NCBI GenBank assembly: GCA_961205875.1
Contig: OY540810.1
Location: 8,556,001 to 8,620,000, forward strand
Reading direction: 5' to 3'
Source of the DNA: Sialis fuliginosa
Lineage: Eukaryota; Arthropoda; Insecta; Megaloptera; Sialidae
Length of the DNA stretch: 64,000 nt
Shown here: piece after piece, positions 12,821 through 23,800 of the stretch
Position numbering within the stretch: position 1 is the stretch's first letter
Layout: each line of letters begins with the position of its first letter
Made by a program: the position numbers and the translations under genes
The notes under the pieces: model-generated
Database searches by the model: none
Seen by the model: the letters and a program-made list of their open reading frames with translations, nothing else
What the model was told of the DNA's origin: nothing

Positions 12821-13649
12821 CGTTAGTTACCTTATCACTCGAGAACCACTTATCCGATTTACGAGTTTTTTTTTTTAATTCATAGGTGCGTTCTCTGGCC
12901 AGGTTATAGGCTATATTTTTTTACGTTAGGTAACATAACAACAAAGCAGTGACGATAATAGTAAATCAAGTCGGAAAAAATTTTGCCGTCGGCGCGCTGT
13001 TTTGTAATACGCTGCCTAAACCGTTCAATATAGAACAAAATAATGTATTAAAGAATTGTGTAGAATCAAAAGTTCTACAATTAAGTCAGCGACACGATAT
13101 GTCTAACTTTTATATTTAAGCCACAATAACTGCTTTTATGTTACAAAAAAAACATAAAATATTTGGGTTTTGTTTACATGGACTTATGACCTGCAAAACA
13201 TTAATCCTTATCGAAATAAATGATTTCATCGTCATAAGTACTTAATGTAGATATAGTTTGCCATTTACAGCATCCAATTTGGTCGTATAGTTTAGAAAAT
13301 ATCTTAAAATATATTTATAAAGGTAACATTTTAAATGTATGGTGTCGTGCCGCATCGAAGCGATGTACATCAGACTGGATTCGCTTACGTTCGGTAGATA
13401 TTCGGAGTCCCTCGGCTGACGTTTGAGTTAATTTTGTTTTCAATAATTAACATTTAAATTTAAACAGAACACAAATTATTTGTACTTTTTTCTTCTGATT
13501 CGTTTTTGTTAGGTAATTTAGGTATTGATAAATTATTATTACAATAATAACTAATCGTGTTTGTACTTAATTAATTAAACTATATTTTTCAAAAATCCTA
13601 AACAATAATTCCGTAGTCTACGCGAGCGAAGCCGCGTGGGCCCAGCTAG
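12754..13649 (+). mobile_element. Non-autonomous Helitron, apparently complete
   Basis: Starts with TC directly after an A (12753) and ends with CTAG directly before a T (13650), the Helitron A^T insertion rule. Just upstream of the end is a GC-rich hairpin region (ACGCGAGCGAAGCCGCGTGG). A (TCTG)n tract lies close to the 5' end. No Rep/helicase coding is present in about 0.9 kb, so it must rely on enzymes made elsewhere. Confidence 0.65.
12783..12820 (+). repeat. (TCTG)n microsatellite
   Basis: About nine near-perfect CTGT units inside the 5' part of the Helitron. Confidence 0.9.
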
Positions 13650-13650
13650 T

Positions 13651-14621
13651 AATAATATAATCGCACAAATATATATGACATATGAGTACTATAAAAGAGT
13701 ACTTCTTTATCTAGCTAATGAGTTTCAAAATACCTGTCTTTGTTTGGTACATGGATAAATGATTTAAATATTATAATCATCAAATGAGAGGCGCCTACTA
13801 AGTTTGTGATAAGTGAATTTGAATGAAAACTGGTCAACCACTTCTGCATATGACTCTGCCTACTTAAAAACCTAATGCGTGTCCTATTTTACTAAAAAAC
13901 AATTCATTTTCTAAGAACTCGAATAATATCGATTTTAATAAAATTTCATAAAATAGAAAAATACATTTGTGTTATATGTATATGATACCAACCATTTAAA
14001 TTATCTATGAATTATAACAATAAGATATAAATAAATTTAAAAAGAAAAAGAGAGATTAATTATTTATTTATAGACTTTTACAAATTCTCGACAAACTTCT
14101 TCTTTTATATGTTATTATCGTTTTCTCTGTACATTTTACAATTTTATGTTTTACTTCATTTATTTGAAGAAGACGTAGGTACACTTAAAGCTAATTAAAG
14201 GACAAACAAATCTAAAATTAAAACGGGATGATTAAAAACCGTATTTTCGAAGAAACAACTGTATTTTTTATTAAAACAAGAAATAAAACAATAATTAATT
14301 ATTTTTTATTATATAAGAGAAGCCTTGTTGTTTCTTTATACATCTGCATTCAATTATCTCGGTATTAATTAGTCATTAATTTAATTTAATTTATAACATT
14401 CACGGATTTTTTCAATTTAAAAAAATAATTTATAAAAAAACATTTTACTGAATCTACAGCAGAATCAATCGTTTTAATTATCAGTAAAGTTTTATTTATT
14501 AGGAAAGTTTATGCGTTTACATAGATTACTGAGATTCATTTCTACAATTAATAAAAGAAAACTAAACGCTTAGATACCGAGATAAATCATAGTGTACTAG
14601 TTTTTATGAAAAAAACAAAAA
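13651..14621. other. AT-rich region upstream of the aminopeptidase gene
   Basis: No gene or repeat recognised. It should contain the distal promoter of the gene starting at 14689, but no TATA box or initiator can be singled out. Confidence 0.4.
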
Positions 14622-14646
14622 ATGTTTGTTGACACGCGACAAACAT
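14622..14646. promoter_or_regulatory. Inverted repeat upstream of the aminopeptidase start
   Basis: ATGTTTGT and ACAAACAT form a perfect 8-bp inverted repeat with a 9-bp GC-containing spacer, ending about 42 bp before the ATG. Position and symmetry suggest a promoter-proximal protein site, but this is inference and chance symmetry in AT-rich DNA cannot be excluded. Confidence 0.2.
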
Positions 14647-14688
14647 CATACAAAATTTTCAAGTAAATTTTAACGTTTTGTATTTAAG

Positions 14689-14835
14689 ATGTCTGTTTTG
14701 TTACAAAATTCACGTATTTGTCTAAATTTCAACAATATAACAAAGGTAATAAGAAATGTAAAAAATCACGGCAACAATGTTCGAAATTTGTGTGCCCCTG
14801 CCGCGACAAAAGCATCTGGTGAAAAATATGAAAAG
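14689..14835 (+). CDS. Aminopeptidase exon 1 (targeting-peptide exon)
   Basis: Encodes residues 1-49, including RNVKNHGNNVRNLCAPAATK. Ends ...AAAAG before GTAATA, phase 0. The open frame that continues past the donor is intronic and not part of the protein. Intron 1 is 274 bp. Confidence 0.85.
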
Positions 14836-17800
14836 GTAATAATGTTTTTTTTTTACATTTATAAAGGATGTGTTACTTTTGTCCAACATTTATGTAGATT
14901 ACGTCCATTCATTTTTTATATTATGAATTTAATTAGTAATTACATTTTGACATTTTTGTGCAAAAGCCGTCCTTTGTTTTATTTAATGAATACTTTACCA
15001 TACCTATACATAAAGTCAAAATTACTGTTTGACATATTTTTTAATAATGAAAATAATGTGTCTCTATTATATGCAATAATAAATATGTATTTTCGTTTTT
15101 TCAATGAAGAAAGGCGTCGTCATTGGCGTGTATGAAAGTGCAGAAGGCACACCGCAGCTAACCAAGACAGCCAACTCTATAAATGAAAAGTCTGGTGGAA
15201 AATTAATGGACTATATCAATAAGTATGTTTCTTATTTACCATATAATACGAACTTGAAATGTCATTTTTTTATTAGTTTGATATCAATTTACTAAAAATA
15301 AAATACTCTTCATTCGTTTGGCAGTAAATTGTAAAACATTTCCGATATCTGACGTTAACAAAAACAATGATTACAGGATAGGAAGCAATATTATGAAAGA
15401 GGGCCACTGCTCGCTTATGACCAAACTTGTCGACGATTTCTGGCAAGTTGCGGTGGTCGGCCTCGGTAAGCCGAACCGCGGTTACAGCGAACAGGAGTAC
15501 CTGGATGTCGACATGGAGGTAGCACGCCACGGCTCGGCACTCGGCACGCGATTCCTCACGCACGACGGCTGCTCGCACATCGCGGTCGAGTCGTTCGAGT
15601 TTCCGGAGCAGGCGGCCGAGGGCGCAGCGCTCACCGTGTGGCGATACCAGGAGAACCTCAATAAAGACAAGTGGAAGGTTATACCGACGCTAGAGTTGTA
15701 CGGGTCCGCCGAGAAAGAGGCGTGGCAGCGAGGTTTGTTCAAGGCCGAGGCGCAAAACCTTGCAAGGAGGTTGAGCGACACGGCGGCGAACCAACTAACG
15801 CCAGAATTATTTGCACAGCAGGTATTTCTTTGAAAATAAAAAAAAATATATTTCCATGCTATAGAATTTTCGTTTTTAAATGAGCCCTTTAATCACCATT
15901 TAATTTTTAAAATATTATAAAAAGACATTTAGATAACTGTGATTCTTCAAAACCTTTTTATTCACTTTCGTTTGAAGGTTTTATCAAAATCGTGATGTCC
16001 AATATTTTTTCAACTTCCTGTCTATTCAACGTGACACATGTGTTAACTTTTAAAGAAAACAAATTTATAAAAGAGCACTTATTTTCTTCTCTGATCACTA
16101 CATTCTTAACTTATTGCGTCTTTACGGTTATAAAATTGTATATGACATTTAATTTTTTTTAAATAAATTCATATATACCTAAATATAAGAAACTTTATAT
16201 AACCTATATTGTAATAAAAATAATTTATTTGATATTTTTCTAATGTCAATGTTTCGTTTCAGATTGTAAACATTTTGTGTCCCTGCGGTGTTAAAGTAGA
16301 AGTGCATGATAAAGAGTGGATAAAACAGAAGAAATTTGAAGCCATCTTGGCCGTCGCTAAAGGTTCCTGCAATTCGCCGTACTTTGTGGAGGTAATTATA
16401 TAAAATACATTTTTAATAATTGATCTATCATGCATATGACAGCTTGCTCTAAGCAATGCCTCCTTACTTTGTGTGAAAATTAATTACCAATATATTAATC
16501 TTCAGGATTTATAGCTAATGTAAAAAATTAAAAATTTAAATTAAAGATAATATTAGGATCAGTCAAATCTATCAATTCTGAGGTTTCACACGTCTGACAG
16601 TTTATGAGGAAAACAATGACAGCCTCCTTTGTTCACAGTTTATTTTTTATACACGTTTCAATTTGTTATTTTTTAACGCATCTGAACCTTAGATCCAATA
16701 ATATAAAAAATATACTGCATATTATGTTAAAATTGATATCTATTAAAATTTGTTGGAATTCTTATAAAATATGTAAACGATGAAAACATAACGATGCTTA
16801 AAAAGGGACAATTGGTAACCCTAACCCTCGCATGTATAATGCATTGAATACATAAAGGTGAAAAGTTTTGAAGAACGTAGTGTAGCATCTGTCGTAGGGA
16901 CATTAAGTTAAATAGCATTAGACAAGCAATGCATAATTTCAGAAGTCATTGTGCTAGTAGTGCACATCTGTTTTCTTCTTGTTTTTAACATTATTTATAC
17001 AATGCAATGCTAATGATGATGTAATGTACGAAAGATTTACATAATAATCCTATTAGTACTCATGTTTTTTTATCTAAAATTAACAGACGATTAAAAACCA
17101 AAGTGACTAACTTTTGTTGATAATTTTAGTGTGGTTTTCTGAAATAATTTATTTTATATGGGAAAAAGCCGGTTCTCGGGCCATATTCGGTAAGTCTGAG
17201 TAATTAGCCTGACATACAACGATATTTTAATGATCATGAAGTTAATATATAAACTTTCTTTCAAATGGTATAAGTTTTATACCTAACTGACATTTAAAAT
17301 AATATAAATAATTGTTTTTTTGTTTTTTTTTCTGTTCAAAAATTACAAAATTTCATATTGCTTCTATTTAAGAAAACATAAGTTAGTCTCATATCTCAAA
17401 AACTACGAGATTTCTGAAAATTAAAAAAATATTTCTAAATAAGCAATACTAAACCCTACCTACAGCATTTATTTGAAACATTTTTAAAAATTTCAAGTCG
17501 TTTAAGAAATATCCACGATGGAAAAATTCGGACTAAAACAGTTTTTGGCTAATATCTAGTAGGCTATGAAATTTTTGTGAAATGTAAATACACCATTGAA
17601 CTGTCATTTAACTGAATCTCTATCTCTAATAGTTTCCGAGATCCTCATACAGTCCCCTGGTATTTAGACACCCTGTATACAAAATAGGTTAAAGGAGCAT
17701 TTAACGCCAAAGAAGCTTTAAATTGGTTGATAATACCGGGCATTAGACAGTAAAATTTGGGCGTAGTTTTCTGAAATATAAAGTATATAGAGAATATACT

Positions 17801-20800
17801 TTCGCAATAATAAATAACTGTTTTAGCTTATGTATAAAAACTGTAATTCCTGGTCTTATCCATGACCGATGTTATCAAATATCTATATGTGTGTTTTCAA
17901 TAAACACGTTAATCTTTTACAGCTGAAATATAACAACGGAGGCGACGACGGGCGCCCGATCGTGTTGATCGGCAAAGGCGTGACGTTCGACTCTGGCGGG
18001 TTGTGTTTGAACCGTGACTGCAAGGCGATGTCCGTGTGCCGCGGTGACATGTCCGGCGCTGCGACAGTGGTCGCGACCATCCGCGCGGCTGCCGCCCTCA
18101 ACCTGCCGGTCAACGTGGTCGGCTTGCTGCCGCTGTGCGAGCACTTGCCGAGCGGCATGGGTATGAAGCCGGGAGACATCATCACGTGTGAGTAGTAAAA
18201 CTAGTAATGCTTGTGTATGAACCCAACCCTCAATTAAGAGGAGGGGGGGGGGGTTAAACCATATTTAGCTAATAATAAACCAATTATTATAAATATGAAG
18301 TTTCTAAATATCAACTTAAAAAAAAAATTATTAATTTTTGTCAACGACATTCTTTTCATGCCTCTCGAATCTCCTTTAGGAAAATGTAACAAAAGTTTGG
18401 AAATACCTATTATCTTCAGTCATCCCATACTTCAATAACATACATTTTTTTATTTAAATTAGTTTGTCTATTGAATAGATTGACTTATTAAGACTGCATT
18501 TATATGTTTCTAAACCGATTGGATTACGCTGAACTCTTATAATGCTTATAATAAGCGTAAACAGATTAAGTAACAATAGTATGAGCATTGTAATTTTAAC
18601 ATGAACCAATAAATAATAAGAAAGAACAAAAATAAATGTTGAACTAATAATTTATCAAAGGTTATATATACAATATATAGGCATGATGCCTAATTTTTAA
18701 ATATGATCTTACATATCTCCTATTTCCAAAAAAAATACTTATTTCTGCAGAAAATAAAGGTTTAATCACAAAAATTGACTCTTTTAAAACTAATTTTGAG
18801 TTTGACGCCAAAACGCTCGGAGGTGTCATGGTGCATTTTTGACGTCACGCCTATGTAAACACTCCTTGTCAACAATAATAAATCCTTGTTCCATCGCTAA
18901 CGTTTCTCGGTTTTAGTTTTGGTAACACAAAACTGAGCAAATTGATAATTCAAAACCACAAAATATTTTATAAACAGTGCAGATATTAATGTAACAAAAA
19001 TGATAATTACTTAGGCGTGACGTCATTCACTCTGACTGGTGTTTTATCTAACATGGTGGATTGCTGTATTTTGTGTTTTTATTTTATATCAAAAATCATA
19101 TTAATCTCACTTTTAATATAAAATAAATACATTTTTTAGAATCTTTTTAACCTATTTCATTATTTAAAATCATAATTTCAGTGATACTTTGTTAATGGCA
19201 TCATGCCTATTGCAATAAAAATTTAATAGTAGATATGTACTTTGTATATTCGAACATAAATTTTAATACTTTGCATTAAATTTTAACTCGTATTGAAGAA
19301 TATGCCAGTATAACGTCACAATTGTCAAAAATCACGTATTTATTCACGTAGTTATTTAGAATAAAGTTGATGCTCTGATAATAAACATGTTAACTGTCCT
19401 TGGTTAGGGCAATCTATTGAGGCGAAGGGAAGTTGGCTAATTTTGATTAGTCAATATATGTAATATAGTCAAAATATGTAATAAATAATCATAAAAAAAT
19501 CACATTAAAAATATCAAAACATCAGTGGGATCATTCAGTGTAAAGTATTAATTTTTATTGCAAAGTATTAATATTTATGTTCGAGTGTACAAAATGCCCG
19601 CTATCAAATTTTTAGTGAAATGATTTAAAAAAATGCATTTAAATACAAGCCATTTATCAATACATAAACACAGTCATTATGATTCGAAAATAATTCACAT
19701 ATACTTATCTACACTCTAATTTATTATATTATTTACCTTTTCAAAATGCTAATGTAAGTTAAAAAACTTTAATACCATTTAGTTGAAAAACTTCATTGAA
19801 CTAGCCTAGAAAACCGAGTGATGTTCTATTCATAATATGCAGAGACATTTACAAATGCAAAAGCTTACGTGTTTTGTATGACAGCTTGCAGAAAAAAGTG
19901 ACAAGCAATCTAAATATACTCTTGCAGTGTTATCAAAAACATTAACCTTGCATTAAATAGACAATTTCGCTGTGGATGTTTATGAAGTTTTAACTTTCGT
20001 ATGAATACATGATGGTACTTTATTTACTAGAACTAATGCAATAGGTAGCTAACATACCTGTGATATCTATTATGATAAGACTTTAAATAAATATAAAAAA
20101 TAACAAATAATTTAATTTACAAATAGTTTATGAATTTAAGATTATTTAGTTGTTGTTTTTTTTATATAAAATATAGAAGTACAGAAATCCCGTAATTAAG
20201 GACATATAGATGATTTGACATATTGATAAAATTACAAAATAGTCAAAATTTACATAATTTACTAAAAAACAGAAATCCTTTTAATTGACATTAATTATTA
20301 ATTAATGTACAGTAAATAAAAATATCGGAATAATCAAGAATCTTACAAAATTAATTATAATATAACAAAAATTATTGATTTTTTCTATACAAAAATAAAT
20401 CCGTCCCATAATCACTTTCGTCATTTTTTATGGTCGGTCCTTATACATTTTAAAGAATTAATTAATTGAAAAGATGACAAGTGAAATAAAATTAAATTAT
20501 GGTTTTCCAATTATTATTAGAAATAAACTACCTACTAGAAATTATTAAAAAGAAAAACACCCGGTATGTGACGCGAACGAAGTCGTGGGAAACAGCTAAT
20601 TTTGTATATTTTTGAAAAACACCAGGTACAGATAGCGTTTATGTTTATTTTTAAACAACGAACAGCATTATCCTCTTTGGGATTTATAAATAATAAATAA
20701 ATACTACATAAAGCGTGTCTGAGATTAAGATTCAGCTCAGTTTTTATCCAGACCATTACTCCTGTGACAACAGTCTGCCAACTTGTGTGAGAAGTTTGTT

Positions 20801-23800
20801 TGTATAGAATTTATCCAGAGTTCTATTATCATGATGCACGTATTATACACACTTGGAGTTTGAATAAATCGTCGATAAACAAATCCGCGGCGCTGTCTTT
20901 GTGTCGGTGTAATCTGTAGATACACGTGTGTAAATTCAACGAATAAACAAATCACAATTTATTGAATAATCATTTATCAAAATAGACTAACAATAACAGC
21001 TGTCAATGTAGGGGAGAGAAATCAAATAAATAAAAACCTGAGTAAGAAACCAATATACAGGGTGGCGCAACGAAAACGAAACGGTCGCATATTTGGTCAG
21101 TTAAAATAAGATTTTATAAAAACGCTCGAACACGTCGATTTTGCTTTCAAGGGGGACATCTTTTGCAATAAAAATCTTTTCAACCCTCTACGCTATGAGC
21201 ACAACCCTTAAAATTTTAAATAGCATGATAGGGCAAGTGATACCTCATTTGAAAGGTTTTTTCATTCTAAACAAGGTGCTTTTTGTTTTTTCAAATCTGT
21301 TTAATTTTAGTCAATTTATTTACATTTTTAATTCCATGAATGCATTTATTTTCTGATCAACAAAACAAACATTCAGAACTAAAATTCAAAACAAAGTAAG
21401 CTTATTTTCTTATCAGATAATTCACAAAAATTTACTAACATCCAAAACTATAATAAATTCAATAAATGTTCAAATTGAGCTCCGCTAGCTTTCATACAAA
21501 AATACAAGTTATGCTCAAAATTATTTCTCACTTGTTGAAACGTTTGGAGAGTAAGTTGGCGACATTCCTCGATAATAAGCCTACTTTGTTTTAAATTTTA
21601 GTTGTAAATTGTTGTTTTGTTGATCAGAAAATAAATGCATTCATGGAATTAAAAATGTAAATAAATTGACTAAAATTAAACAGATTTGAAAAAAACAAAA
21701 AGCACCTTGTTTAGAATGAAAAAACCTTTCAAATGAGGTATCACTTGCCCTATCATGCTATTTAAAATTTTAAGGGTTGTGCTCATAACGCAAAGGGTTG
21801 AAAAGATTCTTGCAAAAATTTGATTGCAAAAGATGTCCCCCTTGAAAGCAAAATCGACGTGTTCGAGTGTTTTTTCAAAATCTTATTTTAACTGACCAAA
21901 AACGCGACCGTTTCGTTTTCGTTGCGCCACCCTGTTTGTATTGTGTATTATTACTAATTTATAAATTACATAACATCATGTTGAGGGTGTAGGTGTTGCT
22001 AAATGCCCCAATATTTTTGTAGGTCAATATATTTCCCGATGTTTGCATTATAAAATCTTATAATTCAAGTAAAAAAGAAAGGATTATTCGTAAATTTCCT
22101 ATAACTATCGAATTGGCATGTTTGACGCATCAAAAATGTGTAGGTTACGCCAAAATGAATCCACTCACGAAGTTTCAGAGGAGTATTTTTTATTTCAAAA
22201 TTTAAAGCCGGGACCGAGGACTATGATATAAAAATGAAATTAAGCTTACTTTGTACTGTGTGCATGATCTACACTGATCCAACTATCGGTAAGTGCAGAG
22301 AGAACATTAGTTTTCCTCTTCTAACATACTGAAACCACCGAATTCGCGAATATCCTGCGTTCGTGATTACCCCACTCTCCTTTATTTATTAACAGTCATA
22401 AAAATGAGGAGACATACCCATATAAACTCATTCGACCAGCTTTCCCTAAAGTGAGTTCTGGGGTTCCGCATGTTTTTTTGGTGTAGCATTATATAATTAT
22501 TTTTAAAACGTTTAAAATCTCCCCACTAAATTAATGCAAGCGTGATATACAGTGGATTATCTTCACTTGAAACTTGAATTTTTGTATTATTTAATATCTT
22601 ATTAAAATGGGAGGAGGGGGGAATTAAATATGGTGTTTCCTTGAACTTTGTCAATGGTTTTCCGCAACCCTGTTAATGTATGCGCAGAGTATGCAAGAAT
22701 AAATCTTTTTGAGTGGAACTCAAATAGCAATAATATCAGTAGTAGGTTATATTGCAACGAGCATTTCATAGAGTAACATAGTTTTCATAGAAAAATATTT
22801 CTTGATTTTTAGTTCATTTAATTTTGCTTTTACGAACTAACAATTACCTATATTTTATGCTACAAGGAAAACTTCAGTTATAATAGCAACGCTTTATATT
22901 ATTTAAATTTAAAACGGTTATCATTATGCTCCCTCGTCATATATTTATTCATTTCTGAAAACAGAACGAATTTTTGTCTCCGATTTTACAAATGATATAC
23001 AAAGTACAATGATAAAGAAAACGTCAAATAAATCGATTTTATGTTTTTCATTAAACAATTTAATTCTATTTGTAACAATAGACTTCAGAATACTTTATCA
23101 GTATTTATTAAAATTATTCGATAATTAACTCTCTTTGCTGAATTTAGTATACGAGGAAGCACTGTCCAATCACTTGGCACATGTTTTTGTTTTTTTACTT
23201 TTGTGCGAAGCCTTTTGAATAACAGATTCAACTAAAATTACGAGCAGAAATTAAGAACAATTTTACTTGTTCGTGTAGCTGTTTATTCAATCTAAAGAAA
23301 TATTACACAGATTAGAAACAATTTAAAAAATATAATCTACGCTTTTAAACAACAAAAATAAATAATTAAAATGAGTAACATTTTTCTCTCTGAATTAAAT
23401 AGCACCAGTGTTGGATTCTTGTTTAATTAAATGTACTAACAATTAGATCTATTTGTTGATTTTTGATTACTGCCATTACTCAATCATAATATATAAATAT
23501 AGAAACTTGACTGTAAAACAGCTTAATTTGATGATGATCGGCCAATGGGTGTCAAAAGACTAACTATTAGTGTAATCTATTTATTGATTATTATATTATC
23601 ATAGCATCTGCTTTACATTGTTTCAAATTTTAAAATTCTTTATTTTATACTTTTTGTATCGTAGTACTTATAATTTTGTAATTATTAGCAAGTTTTTTTT
23701 ATCCATTACTGGAGAAAAAACAAAATAAAAGTCAATAGTTTAAAAGAATAAACTAGATTCGCGAATTTTGGTAATTAAACGATTTAATAAAAAGGTGCTT

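Noticed and set aside
15321..15376. Alternative acceptor TTTGGCAG at 15324 for exon 3
   Set aside because: With the two-base overhang of exon 2 it shifts out of the M17 frame; the GATTACAG acceptor at 15376 restores it exactly.
15273..15883. Long open frames antisense to, or out of phase with, aminopeptidase exon 3
   Set aside because: They overlap the GC-rich exon whose M17 homology fixes the true frame; no independent motif.
17883..18185. Minus-strand open frames over exon 5
   Set aside because: Shadows of the GC-rich catalytic exon.
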